Shown: positions 49,106 through 60,663 of the stretch, one piece after another
Layout of the letters: every line of letters begins with the position of its first letter
Numbering within the stretch: the stretch's first letter is position 1
Assembly: GCF_021462225.1 (NCBI RefSeq)
Contig: NC_061805.1
Coordinates: 52,568,996 to 52,632,995, forward strand
DNA: 64,000 nt
Direction of reading: 5' to 3'
DNA from: Girardinichthys multiradiatus
Taxonomy: Eukaryota; Chordata; Actinopteri; Cyprinodontiformes; Goodeidae
Position numbers and translations under genes: made by a program
The notes under the pieces: model-generated
Database searches by the model: none
Seen by the model: only the letters and a program-made list of their open reading frames with translations
Told to the model about the DNA's origin: nothing

Positions 49106-49357
49106 CTGAACACACAGTGAAAGGTAAACTGAGTCAGATCCTGGTGAAGGAGGAGGAACCCTGCAGCAAAGCCACTTGTGAAATCACAAAATTAGCATAC
49201 AGAAGTAAAAATCAGGCATGAGGTCAGTTTACTGAAAATTAAACAGTCTGTTAACAACCAAATGAGGCAATAGGTTTAGTAAAAAGAAAAGGTCCATACA
49301 TGAAGCCTTGTGGTACAAATAAACTGACTAAAACCAACTCTGACGGCACATTATGAC
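49106..49357 (-). other. grin1 intron 10, downstream of the solo LTR
   Basis: No feature recognised. Confidence 0.4.
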
Positions 49358-49555
49358 TGTTAGGGTTTGAAAACTTTTGTATTGTTTATCACTCATGTCT
49401 GCTCTAAGTGCTTTTCCCTCCTTACATGTCATAGAAAGAGAGATGAGGGAGAGGAGTGATTTATGCTACCATCAGTAACATCTAGGGGCTGTTCGTACCA
49501 AGTCCTCACTCCCTCTCTGTTTATAATCAAGACACATGAACCCTAACCTTTCTGA

Positions 49556-49594
<39 letters not shown>

Positions 49595-49748
49595 GAATGT
49601 TTGTTGAACTGTGTGTGAACCAGCATGTATTAATAAAGAGAGAGGGGTGCTAATACTTTTATAGTCTGTACTGCAGAGCTACCCTTGCTGCAAGTAAAAC
49701 TGACTCTGTATTGTTCTTGCCTCTGAGTTGACTAATTAATACCTAACA
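49358..49748 (+). repeat. Solo LTR of the ERV family, with target duplication
   Basis: The LTR is 391 bp, starts TGTTAGGGTTTG and ends CCTAACA. It is flanked by ATGAC on both sides (49353-49357, 49749-49753). Internal (CA)n at 49557-49591 and AATAAA at 49632. Its 3' third matches the ERV LTR at 22952-23275 (gagctacccttg, ttcttgcctctgagttgac, taatacctaaca), while the 5' part is divergent. Solo LTRs arise by recombination between the two LTRs of a provirus. Confidence 0.93.
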
Positions 49749-49753
49749 ATGAC

Positions 49754-50289
49754 ACATTCACTGGACCTCAGAAGTCTAAATAAATATGGATGAACCTTAG
49801 AATGAAGTCAAGTGAAATATTTCTTGACATCATGTAAAACGTAGATACTATGGCCGACACATCAGATCCTCTATGAAAAATCCAACTAAAGAATTTCAGT
49901 TTTACAACCCAGGGATTAAGTTACTGACTTTAGCACTTAAACCGCTTTGTTATCAGCTGCATGGGGCAGCATCCAGTAGTCCAGGTAGTACAGAAGAGCC
50001 CAGAGGATCATCTTCCATCTGAGGTCACCAAAACCACCTAAAACACTGACTGACTGGCCAGGCCATGTTTGGAAAAGAAATCTGGTTTTCTGAACTGGTA
50101 AAATGAAGCTTAAATGAATCAATTCAATAGATTTTACAACAGAAATAGTTTGTTTAATCCTCTCTTTGAAGTTCTTAAAATAGTTTCTTACAGCAAACTG
50201 ACAGTAACCACAGCTCCTGTAGGCTCCACCAGTACCACTGGACTGGATTCCTCTGCGTTCTACTGTGACAAGCACTGGACCAACGATGC
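49754..50289 (-). other. grin1 intron 10, unclassified
   Basis: No recognisable feature. Confidence 0.4.
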
Positions 50290-51330
50290 TGAAATACCCT
50301 GCCAAAAATAAAAGGTCACACACTCTGATATTTGGACCGCCTTTAGCTTTGATTACAGCACGCATTCGCTGTGGCTTTGTTTCAATAAGCTTCTGCAACG
50401 TCACAAAATTCATTTCCACCCAGTGTTGCATTCATCTTTCACCAAGATCTTGCATTGATGATGGTAGATTCAAAGCCTTCTTTGTGAGAACGATGTCTCA
50501 TGCTCCCTGAACCAGTCTTTCACAATTGGAGCCCGATGAATCCTAGCATTGTCATCTTGGAATATGCCCGTATCATCAGGGAAGAAAAGATCCATTGATG
50601 GAATAATCTGGTCATTTAGTATGTTCAGGTAGTCAGCTGACCTCAATCTTTGGGAACATAATGTTGCTGAACCCAGACCTGACCACCTGCAGCAACCCCA
50701 GATCATAGCACTGACCCTACAGGCTGGTACAGTAGGTACTAGACATGATGGGTGCATCATTTCACCTGCCTCTCTTCCTACCCTGATGTGCCCATCACTC
50801 TGGAACAGGGTAAATCTGGACTCAACAGAACATATGACCTTCTTCCATTGCTTCAGAGTCCAATCTTTATGCTCCCTAGCTAATTGAAGCCTTTTTTCCA
50901 GTTAACCTCACTGATTATTGGTTTTCTTAAGGCTACACAGCTGTTCAGTCCCAATCCCTTGAGTTCCCTTGGCATTGTGCGTGTGGAAATGCTCTTACTT
51001 TCACTATTAAACATAGCCCAGAGTTCTACTTTTGTTTTTCTTTGATGTGATTTCACCAAACGTTTAAGTGATCGCCGATCACGATCATTCAGGATTTATT
51101 TCCGGCCACATTTCTTCCTCAAAGACGATTGGTCCCCACTATCCTTCTAGTTTTTAATAATGCGTTGGACAGTTCTTAACCCAATGTTGGTAGTTTCTAC
51201 AATCTCCTTAGATGTTTTGTCTGCTTGATGCATGCCAATGATTTGACCCGTCTGAAACAGACTGACCTCTTTTCCACGACCACAGGATGTGTCTTTAGAC
51301 ATGGTTGTTTAAGAAATGAGAAGCAACTCA
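50290..51330 (-). mobile_element. Tc1-like transposon relic
   Basis: The left part ccaaaaataaaaggtcacac is the terminus of a common fish Tc1-like family, and the right inverted repeat is missing. On the minus strand the transposase can be followed from MSKDTSCGRGKEVSLFQTGQ (51302) through many stops. The best piece is 50470-50760 with [12 protein letters not shown] and SAMIWGC. Confidence 0.85.
50470..51302 (-). pseudogene. Tc1-like transposase pseudogene
   Basis: The N-terminal helix-turn-helix region (GQIIGMHQADKTSKEIVET) is followed by stops. The catalytic middle shows the second aspartate in QDDNARIH and then SFSQRR, after which the C-terminus with the glutamate is not readable in frame. 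Heavily decayed. Confidence 0.8.
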
Positions 51331-51402
51331 TTGCACCAGTTGGAGTTAAAGAAATCCAGGTGATGAACTTCCTCTAGTTTTCATTCCTGACAGCAACCAG
51401 AG

Positions 51403-51433
51403 TGTGTGTGTGTGTGTGTGTGTGTGTTGTGTT

Positions 51434-51497
<64 letters not shown>

Positions 51498-51512
51498 GTG
51501 TTGGTGTGAGTA
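51403..51512. repeat. Long (GT)n microsatellite
   Basis: About 110 bp of TG units, interrupted twice by GTTGTGTTGGTG. It lies in grin1 intron 10. Confidence 0.95.
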
Positions 51513-51838
51513 CTGCACACTCAGATAATCAGTTCCAGGGGACAGGGACAGAAATAAGGGGCTGAATTCACATCAGGATGACAGGTCAAAGCTGTAGGAT
51601 ACAGAAGAAAAGGAGAACCTTCACAGAGCAGCTTGGACAGGAAGAGAAAATGCTGGTCTAAACCTCCGAGGGTTAACCAAAAGATAAGGACCTTGAGAAT
51701 CTGGGTCATGCTGAGAAAAACGGGTCAGAAATGAATTCCTCCTTCCCTTCATTAGTAGAAACAACTGCCCTAAAACAAAGCTGAGAGCAGCTACAGGATG
51801 TCACACCAACAACCAGCAGGCCCAAACAGTGACAGTAC
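51513..51838 (-). other. grin1 intron 10, 5' end
   Basis: No feature recognised. Confidence 0.4.
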
Positions 51839-51925
51839 CTTCAGCCTGGTGGACATCTGGTATCCAACTGGTTTCTCTGTCTCTCCTCCAGGCCAGATGA
51901 TCTTCCTTTGAGGATTCATCACAAC
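51839..51925 (-). CDS. grin1: grin1 exon 10 (linker to ligand-binding domain)
   Basis: A short exon of 87 bp (29 codons), phase 0 on both sides, with a cttcag acceptor and a gtactg donor. It encodes [19 protein letters not shown] followed by [10 protein letters not shown], the linker between the amino-terminal domain and ligand-binding lobe S1. It is the shortest grin1 coding exon in the window. Confidence 0.97.
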
Positions 51926-52721
51926 CTGAAGACACAAACACAGACTCAGACTGAGGTTGAGGAGTTGTTAAGTGCAGGTCTCACTGTGACAGAGTGACTA
52001 ACTGACAGCATTAATACTGGATGTGAGCATGAATCTTTAAAGAGGCCTGCAGCACATGTTTCAGAGCAGATCCAGCTCAGACTGAAGCTCTAACAGGCTC
52101 TGCTCTCTGACAGTGGCTTCAGGTCTGCTCCATTTGTTGGACTTCTCCTCCACTGATTCTGAGCTGAAGATCAGTATAAATGATACAAGATGAGTCCAAT
52201 GAACTTACACCAACAGGATCCTTGAAGAAGGCTCTGACACCGCTGTGTCCATGTCCACACAGTTCTGAGAAGGATCCTTCTTCTCATTATGGGCTTGAAT
52301 GTCAGTTTCATTTGGGTCTTTTGCTGGTTTATTTTAGCTCTCTAGGGTTGAATATTGATCCAACACCCAGCTAAAAGTTTCCTGTGGAATTTCTCTGATT
52401 GACAGGAGGTCACATGTTTACATACACCGCTCTGTTGGGTCAAATGTCTCTAAGCAGGATGCACCTCGACCACATGCCTTCTGTACCCATCAATACACTG
52501 CTGGCATCCTTCTCCCCAATATTTGACCGCTCTCATGGGCAGAACTGCTAGAGTTGATTTAAACTGGTTAATTTCCAGTTGGGATTAGGGTTCATTGCTC
52601 CAACATTTTCAACATCAAATGTCATCCAAGACGTTTGATGTTGATCCTGCTTTATCCACTCCAAACCCTGTCTGGACGTGTTTTTGGGATTAAAGTCATG
52701 TTTTTTTTTTTTTTAAGATAT
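51926..52721 (-). other. grin1 intron 9, 3' part
   Basis: No feature recognised in the part before the SINE. Confidence 0.4.
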
Positions 52722-52906
52722 TTTTTTCAGCACTAGTGGCCTTTATTTTTTATTTTTTGACGGTAGGCAAACAGGAAAGAGGGGTAGAGAGAGGGGGAGA
52801 CATTCGGCAAATGTCGCCGGGTACGGCCGCTTAGAGGACTGTAGCCTCCATATATGGTCGCACGCTTAACCTATACACCATCAGCGCCGCGCCCAACGTC
52901 ATGTTA
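52722..52906 (-). mobile_element. tRNA-derived SINE
   Basis: On the minus strand it begins with a decayed tRNA-like head (gcgcggcgctgatggtgtat, with an A-box-like segment), passes through gaggctacagtcctc and cgacatttgccgaatgtctc, and ends in tctacccctctttcctgttt and a T/A-rich tail. This matches the layout of a widespread teleost SINE. The B box is damaged, so it is transcriptionally dead. Confidence 0.7.
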
Positions 52907-52988
52907 AAACAACAAAAGGTGTTCCAAGCTGGTCTGTGCAGGAAACCAACCAGTTTGTAGAACTGTTGTACCATCAGGTGTACCATAC

Positions 52989-53136
52989 CTGCGTTCCGTT
53001 GAAGACTCCAACCTGGACGACTCGACCTGTTTTTTGCTGGTTCAGGATGCTGTAGGTAGCAAAGCGGCGGTCACCATCGTCGTTAAACTCAATCCGTCCC
53101 GTCAGGCCGTCCGGGTACTTTGATGACATCAGCACC
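52989..53136 (-). CDS. grin1: grin1 exon 9 (amino-terminal domain, membrane-proximal lobe)
   Basis: The exon is 148 bp with an atcag acceptor and a gtatgg donor. It begins with the last base of the arginine shared with exon 8 and encodes [17 protein letters not shown], then [13 protein letters not shown] and [10 protein letters not shown]. This is the end of the amino-terminal domain. Compared with mammals it has conservative changes only, and NGT is a potential glycosylation site. Confidence 0.97.
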
Positions 53137-54317
53137 CTGATGGGTCAATAAGATAGCAGAACGGCGTGAAGTTTTAGTACAGAGGTCAAGTGGTTACTGA
53201 TATGGTGCAGCAGGAATAACGGTGATCGGGTTGGACTGGAAGTCTGTATGAGTAATCCTGTGGGGAAGAGGAAGGCGATGAAGTATGACAGGAACGTTTA
53301 TTATCCCGGTTCTTTCAGTCGCACTTCACAATGAACCCACATCAGATCAGTGAAGCGTCTCTAGTTTCCTGTCATATTCATCTCCAGCCAATGGAGACAA
53401 GTTCGCTCTGAGATTAGAACAATTAAAAATCCTACGATAGAAGTGTTCATTAAACGTGACACAGTGAGGCCTTCAGGGAACAGCAGCGAGAGTCCGACAC
53501 ACAGCTACTGACTAACCAAGATCGGACCCTGTAACTGAGCATTTCCATCACTGCTTCATATTAAACCAACTGAACCCGAGACGCCGTCAACAGAACCTTT
53601 GCTGAAACAAAGACCATGTTTGGCCATCTTCCAGCAGCAGAAAGGCTTTTTTCTCATGTGAACAATGCATCTTAAAGAAAAATATTTACACTTTTTATTT
53701 CATTTATTAATAACTTGTTTTACTATATTAAATTTCCATTCTAAAATTCTCTACATTTCTGGAGCCCAACATTTAATTTTTCATCTGGAATTCATTAATT
53801 AACAATAATCCCTGTAATTGTTTCGGTGTAGTTTGTCCCACATCCGTCTCATTTCTCCTGTAACTGCAGAGGAAATGTTTCAGCGCTGGTGCCAAAACTT
53901 CTCAGGTTTAAACAGAAAAACCTTGTGCTGAGTTCTAAACTGTTTCAGAACCAGAACTTGGGTGAAAACCATAATGCAATAAACTGTTTTTAATCACAGA
54001 TGATAAAAGGAAGTAGAACCAAATCCAGTTTATTGCAGAAAGCCGGAACAAAATGCCCTCTGTTTGGTTTCATTTCAGTGAAGACTTGGATAAGAACCTT
54101 TAAATGTTTGATATATGAAGCAGATTGTAGTCGGGTCCAACTGTCAATTATGGCTAAATAAAAAGGTTTTAGTTTTGAAGTTCTTGTTAAATCAATTTGT
54201 AAAAAACAAAATTATCAGACCCAAAAATTTGAATAAATTAGATTTACATTTGACGTTCAGGCAGAAAACAGACAGTTGAGTAAAGTGGGTCACTAGTTGG
54301 CTCAGCCTGGCACTGAC
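53137..54317 (-). other. grin1 intron 8
   Basis: No repeat or exon recognised. AT-rich in its middle. Confidence 0.5.
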
Positions 54318-54492
54318 CGTTTAAAGAGTGGCCCGGTCCTCCAGATGTTGGTGTTCCCTACACAGCCTCGTGGAGGCTCCGTGATGTTCTCCTTCTCAAA
54401 CAGCTCCTGCAGGGACTGCGCCACCACGCCCACCGCGTCGGCGATGTGGGCCGACTCGTTTTTGCCGTTGATCAGCTGGAGGCCCAGCAGGC
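54318..54492 (-). CDS. grin1: grin1 exon 8 (amino-terminal domain)
   Basis: The exon is 175 bp. It encodes [20 protein letters not shown], then a helix with [14 protein letters not shown], then [23 protein letters not shown] and NIT sequons are present. The acceptor is preceded by a (TG)6 tract (54499-54510 on the plus strand as CA), which is unusual at a 3' splice site and is discussed as a finding. The exon ends after CG of an arginine codon at a gtcagt donor. Confidence 0.97.
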
Positions 54493-54498
54493 CTGCGC

Positions 54499-54510
54499 CA
54501 CACACACACA
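54499..54510 (-). promoter_or_regulatory. UG tract at the 3' splice site of grin1 exon 8
   Basis: (TG)6 on the transcribed strand, 7 to 18 nt before the exon, followed by GCGCAG. It may act as a splicing-silencer element bound by UG-binding proteins. Inferred. Confidence 0.5.
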
Positions 54511-54963
54511 GCAGAAAGTTACAATGCATTCAATCTGAACCCTGTCCTCATTCACTCTCTCTCTCACACACACACACACCCTAATTAACACACACTCTGA
54601 GACATACTTTGATCTGAGGTAATTAAATCTGTGTAATTTAGACACACACTCTCGGGGCTTCAGGCATCAGGTCAGTGTTCAGTAACACCAAACTGCATGC
54701 TGGGAGTTCACTCTCACGATCACCACCATTTGTCTCAGAACAGAAAAGCCCCACTGGGACATTATGAAGCCTGGCTGGTGATTTCCTTCAACAGAAACCT
54801 GTCACACTGCGAGGAAAAGTGTCCACATCTGTCCTCCAGCTGAGTCTTGGCATCATCAAAGCTGAAGTACATCAGCTAACTTCCTGTCCGCCGCTCTGGA
54901 GGACATACAGAACAGAGCGATAACCGAACACTGTCCCTGGAGCAATGCCACAGAGGAGAATTA

Positions 54964-55892
54964 CACTCACCGCCCACTTTATCAGGTGCACCTGTCCAAC
55001 TGCTCGTTAATGCAGATTTCTAATCAGCCAATGACATGGCAGCAACTCAATGCATTTAGGCATGTAGACATGGTCAAGACGATCTGCTGCAGTTCAAACC
55101 GAGCATCAGAATGGAGAAGAAAGGTGATTTAAGTGACTTTGAACGTAGCATGGTTGTTGGTGCCAGACAGGCTGGTCTGAGTATTTCAGAAACTGTTGAT
55201 CTACTGGGATTTTAACGCACAACCATCTCTAGGGTTTACAGAGAATGGTCTGAAAAAGAGAAAATATCCAGTGATCCAGTTCTGTGGCGCAAATGCCTTG
55301 TTGATGCCAGAGGTCAGAGGATAATGGCCAGACTGGTTCCAGCTGATAGAAAGGCAACAGTAACTCAAATAACCACTAGTTACAACCAAGGCATGCAGAA
55401 GAGCATCTCTGAACACACAACACATCGAACCTTGAGGTGGATGGGCTACAGCAGCAGAAGACCACACCAGGTGCCACTCCTGTCAGCTAAGAACAGGAAA
55501 CTGAGGCTAAAATTCACACAGGCTCACCAAAATTGGAAAATAGAAGATTGGAAAAACGTTGCCTGGTCTGATGAGTCTCGATTTCTGCTTCAACATTCAG
55601 ATGTTAGGGTCAGAATTTGGTGTCAACATCATGAAAGCATGGATCCATCCTCCCTTGTATCAATGGTTCAGGCTGGTGGTGGTGGTGTAATGGTGTGGGG
55701 GATATTTTCTTGGCACACTTTGGGCCCCTTAGTACCAATTGAGCATCGTGTCAACGCCACAGTCTACCTGAGTATTGTTGCTGACCAGGTTCATCCCTTT
55801 ATGACCACAGTGTACCCATCTTCTGATGGTTACTTCCAGCAGGATAACGCACCATGTCATAAAGCACGAATCATCTCAGACTGGTTTCTTGA
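54964..55892 (+). mobile_element. Tc1-like transposon, 3'-truncated
   Basis: It starts CACTCACCGCCCACTTTATC after TA at 54962-54963, a familiar terminus of a teleost Tc1-like family. It loses its right end near 55892 within the transposase, so the final catalytic glutamate and the right inverted repeat are absent. Confidence 0.9.
55110..55892 (+). pseudogene. Tc1-like transposase, truncated
   Basis: MEKKGDLSDFERSMVVGARQ opens the frame at 55112. One TAA near 55214 (after LLGF) interrupts the helix-turn-helix. Then the frame is open from 55324 through VAWSDESRFLL, QAGGGGVMVWGIFSW and YFQQDNAPCHKARIISDWFL, where it ends at the deletion. Two of the three catalytic acids are kept. Confidence 0.88.
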
Positions 55893-56639
55893 AGGTGTTA
55901 GAATCAGAATTTCCCAACACAAAGTTTTAACTTTTAAAACCAAAACAAAACTGTATAATAAAGAAAATTTAACACTAAATTGTTTAATCCCACAATTAAC
56001 TAAAATATGTGTAGAGTAAAACCAGTAAAAACTGGATTTACAGACAGTTTCTGGTGATAAATGATAGTCCCAACATGATAACTTTTGTCCCGAAACATTT
56101 GGTAACACCTTGTTAAATCTTGCTAAACAACTAGCTAAGATTCAAACAGGTGAACATGTATCTTCTAAAACAGGCTGACAATGTTGTTCCAACCAAACAC
56201 ACTGGAAAACGTTTTGTATAAATTGTGAAAACTGCCTGTGAGAACAATGACCAGTGCTAACAATGCTAGCAGGCTGTTGCTAAGTTAGCTGAAGCAGCAA
56301 ATGCAGAGACTTTTCTTTTATAATGTGACACGAGTCTGTTGAAGAACAACGGCAGCAAAATCTAAAATGTCACAGTTCAGCTTTGTGGGTTTCTTTTCAG
56401 GAAACTGTTTCAGAAACAGGAGGTGTTTCCACAGTAATGAAAACACCAGGATCCAATCTGAGGTCCTGGTCTCTGCGAGGATGTGCAGGTTAAACGGATT
56501 CATTTCGATTTTTTTACAGCAGATAACATCCAACCTTTAGTCCCAGTCAAGAGGAAGCCCCTTATCTTTCAGGTTTTAAATTCTATGATTAAGGACATAA
56601 TTTATAATTAAATCATTTGTTTTGCAGCTGGTCTTAAAA
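55893..56639. other. AT-rich intron sequence
   Basis: No feature recognised. Confidence 0.4.
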
Positions 56640-57125
56640 ATGAGCTCAATCAAAACTCAGATGAAAACATAGTGCACATTATACTATGTCATGATTTAGC
56701 AAAACTAAGCTATACAGAAGCACCAGAGCAACACAATAACCTCATACCAGCTGTCAAGCACAGCGATGGAGAGTTTATGGTTTGGGCCTATTTTACAGCT
56801 ACAGGAGATAATCACCAGTCACTAAGTGGACCATGGCCTCCTCTGTTTACCAGACTATTCTAGAGTCCAGTGTAAGTCGATCTGTCTGACAGCTTGGTCC
56901 AGATTGGGTCATCAACACTAAAATGATTCTAGACACAGTAGCTGATCTTAAGAATGGCTGAAAAAGAATCAATTTGATGCAGTGGTCTAGTCAAAGTCCT
57001 GACCTCAACTTGACTGAAATGCTGTGTTTGGACCTCAGATAGCAGAGCTGAAACATCAATGAACTGAAGCATCGTTGGAAATAAGAGCGGACCAGAACTC
57101 CTCCGAAACAAAGTGAGGCACTGAA
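56640..57125 (+). mobile_element. Tc1-like transposase relic
   Basis: Decayed text still shows NLIPAVKHSDGEFMVWAYF near 56740, SQSPDLNLTEML near 56990 and NELKHRWK near 57058, in changing frames. The catalytic glutamate is in TEML. No inverted repeats recognised. Confidence 0.7.
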
Positions 57126-57149
57126 AGAGTCTGCGGTTAATTTTGGTGA

Positions 57150-57695
57150 GTCACTGCTCCTGAAGGAGGTTTTAAAGGCCTCTGAAGGAGGCTCTACAAG
57201 CTGCTGAAGGAGGTTCTAAATGCTGCTAAAGAGGTTCTACAAGCTGCTGAAGGGGGTTCAACAAACTGCTAATGGAGGTTCTACAAATTTGCTAATGGAG
57301 ATTCTACAAACTGAGGAAGGACGTTTTACAAACTGTTAAAGGAGGTTCTACAAGCTGAGGTAGGAGGTTCTACAAGCGGCTAAAGGGGCTTCTAAAGACT
57401 GCTGAAGGATGTTCTACAGACTGCTAATAGACGTTCTACAAGCTGCTGAAGGAGGTTCTAAAGTAGGTTCTATAATGCTGCTGAAAGAGGTTCTAAATGC
57501 TGCCAGTGAGGTTCTAAAGGCTACTGAAGTAGGGTCTACAAGATGCTAACGGAGGTTCTACAAGCTGCTGAAGCAGGTTTACAAGCTGGGGAAGGAGGTT
57601 CTAAAGGAGGTTCTAAATGCTGTTGAAGGAAGTCTGAAGGCTGCCGAAGGAGGTTGTGCAGGCTACTAAATGAGGTTCTACCAGCTGCTGTTAGT
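57150..57695. repeat. 22-bp minisatellite, about 25 imperfect copies
   Basis: The unit is close to GCTGCTGAAGGAGGTTCTACAA. Successive units keep length 22 with point changes (for example actgaggaaggacgttttac aa, gctgaggtaggaggttctac aa). A few units are shortened or fused, near 57455 and 57600. It starts immediately after a Tc1 relic, in grin1 intron 7. Confidence 0.9.
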
Positions 57696-58769
57696 TCATC
57701 TGAGGAACATTTTCAGTATTGCTGAAGACCAGAAAAGTTTTTTGGTAGATAAAGAGAAGAACTCAAAGAAAGTAATGGAACAGGAAAAACATCTCTGGTC
57801 AGAACACTAGGTCAAAGGTTGTGCTGAGTTTAACTTCTTGGTATCCAGATTAGTTATGACAAATCAGATCAAATGAGATTCTGTTAAAAGTAGTTGAATA
57901 CCTGTATGTACATATAATATAGTACCAGGACATTATACTGAATGTTCTGAAATCTACAGAACCATAACAAGGCGTAGAACTACAGACTCTGGTCTACAGG
58001 AGTATCAGGATTATCTGGAACATGTTCCATGTAAAGAAACCTCCAACCTGCTGAAAGCTGAGACCAATAGCCCTGTTACCAGAGTGCAGATTAGCAGCAA
58101 TTTCAACTAATTATTGAAGATTTTTTCATCACATCTGATGTGAAGAAAAATCATTTCATTTCTCAGAGTGCAGCAGTGGGTTGGTGAGGATGTTTTCTGG
58201 AGCAATTAAAGCCACAGACAGAGAGCAGAAGCCAATTACTCAGCAGCCAGAGATCTACCAAGACTTCAAAAGACAACAGGGTATCAGGACATCATCGGAT
58301 CGTGGTGTCAGGGTATCAGGGTACAGGGATCTCTGTGGATCACGGTACCAGGACATCAGACAGGATTTCGCTCCTGTTTCTCTAAAACATTCAGCACCCA
58401 GGTATAGTCTGATTTGTGGGTTTTATCTGAAACCCCTTTTATTGATGCATCAAAGATGTTCTTTGCAGCTGTTTTGCTGGTACTCTGGGATGTTCAGTCT
58501 GCAGGTGTACAAGAACCATGGGAAGCCTTCATTCTGTCTGAAGGGAATCGTGGCAACAGGTGATCTTGCGGCTGCCTGAGTAATCGGCTGACTCAATAAA
58601 CCCCGCCCCAAGCCTCCATGTCGCAGCAGTGGGCGGGGCTCTTGTTGACTGCATCAAGCAGATAACAGGAAGCAGCAGAGGCATCTTACCCGTGTTCGAT
58701 TGGACACACGTCACGGTAACCCCAGCAAGAGGCAACCCCCCCACCAAACATACACGTACACAACAGCAA

Positions 58770-58792
58770 CCCCCCCCCCCCCCCCCCCCCCC
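58770..58792. repeat. Poly-C run (23)
   Basis: Uninterrupted C homopolymer, G on the transcript. Length is likely to vary between individuals or with sequencing error. Confidence 0.9.
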
Positions 58793-59276
58793 GAATCGGC
58801 CCCGTGTGATTGGCTGGTTTACTGTGAGAACGGGCAGGCGGACGACACACACTATAGAAAATGAAACAAAAAGATGTTAGACACATTCAAAGCCACAGTT
58901 ACAACGAAAACAAGTGGTTGGGAACCTTTAAACATGTCTCCACCGCTTTCTGATGTTTAAAAGTTCAACCAGCAGTCAGAAGAACCAGAGAGAAACACAC
59001 CAAGAAGCTAAGTGACATTCAGGAGGAGGAGGAGGATCAGCTTCCTTCATCAGAGCTCCTCAGTGCTACCAGAGAGAGAGCAGCTGTGTTTCCATCCAAC
59101 CATCGAGCAGCTCAGGAGGAAACCACAGATCTGTAGATGAATGTTCAGCAGAGCCAGCAGACTCCTGGCGCCTGCTACTGTTTGCAGAGTTTCAACAATG
59201 TTAAGCAAACATCTACTTATCAACGAGAACCTGAAGATCTAGAACCAGATGGATCCAGATGGTTTGTAAGAATGAA

Positions 59277-59316
59277 GGTTTGTGAGACTCTTGTTTGGAC
59301 AAGAGTCTCACAAACC
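59277..59316. repeat. Perfect 18-bp stem inverted repeat with 4-nt loop
   Basis: The arm at 59277-59294 (ggtttgtgagactcttgt) is exactly complementary to 59299-59316, with loop TTGG. Confidence 0.95.
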
Positions 59317-60663
59317 ACTGAGTCACTGGTTGCTAGATGGTTCCTGCCTTTTCCTTGGGAACCCACAAAGTTTAACGGAATGTGCAGACAGAACCAGACC
59401 AAAGTTTCAGCCTCCAACAAACAGTTTGAGACAAGAGTAAAAACTAGAAATAACATCAATCTAATTCTAGGAAAGATTGTGTCAGAACCTTCTGTGGACA
59501 GACATGCACATGGTTCGGTGTCTGCATTGTTTCCTATAGGACATCTGACAGGGTAAACAGAACTTTCAGGTCCAGGTTCTACAGAACCATTCAGAAATGA
59601 AATCTACCGAAAGGGAATGAGAGTGTGGACGTGTCTCTCTACACTCTGGGCTCTGATTGGTCAGAAGTCCTAAAGCAGTGGGAGACACTCTGACTGGAAG
59701 TAGACAGAAACACCTACGATTAGATGGAGATCCTGTTTAAATCCAAAAGGTTCGGAATACCTCAGCGGGTCAGAACCATCTTCACACTCTAAGCTGAACA
59801 TTCTGTGGGAAAATGTGAAAAAAAGCCTCAAACCTGAACTATGATTGGTGGAAAAACTGGAAAAGGTACCAGAATTATAACTAGTTTAAGTAAAGTCCAC
59901 CTATCTTAGACCCATTTAAACCCTGCATGATGGTTCTGATGGAAATAATGGCTGACTCAGATAAAGTCCAACGGAAACCAAATGTTCTGATATATTTTCC
60001 AAACACTGGAACCTTTAATTCATAATCTGCCTACAGATCTGTAGGATTTAAAATTTGTATGACGATCTTCATCATCCAGTGCACTGTTACATGTTGTTAC
60101 TGTCATGTTTTTCTCCTCTGATATCCAAGTCCAGTCCTGAAGGGACTTTATGAATCGACTGCTCCTGAATGGAAACCTCCTCATTGAGATTTATTTTCAA
60201 TACTTTCATTATCTTTGGTTACTTTCTCTTGTATTGTTGGGAGTCATCAGATGTCCCCAGTAGTCCTACCTTCCTGCTCCACACCTGTCTTTCTTTCATC
60301 AGAAATGATTACACCTGTCCTGAGTTCATCATCAGCTTCTATAGATGATTACTTTTCTTCATTTCATGCTTCCTGTTTAGGCTGGCTTTGAATTATTGAC
60401 TCTCGACGAATGAGTAAAAGTTGTTGGACTCCTCGTTTAGCCCTCTGACTGCCTGTTTTTTGCACCAAACATATTTCTAATCCTGGTGAACCCTCTAACC
60501 TAACAAAATGGGCAAATAGAGAAACATTCCCACCAGTTCCTACAGACTGGAGCCTCTCTGCCTCTCTGCTGCAGGTCAAACCTTCAGTCTGAGCGTTGGA
60601 TGGAAGCAAAGCTGCAGACAGACAGCGAGAGAGAGAGGGAGAGGAGGACAAGCACGGCATTAC

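Larger units (their letters stand above)
57696..60663 (-). other. grin1 intron 7, remainder upstream on the transcript
   Basis: It holds the poly-C run at 58770, a hairpin at 59277 and otherwise no recognised feature. Confidence 0.45.

Noticed and set aside
55201..55467. Minus-strand 88-codon ORF
   Set aside because: Antisense shadow of the Tc1-like transposase at 55110-55892.
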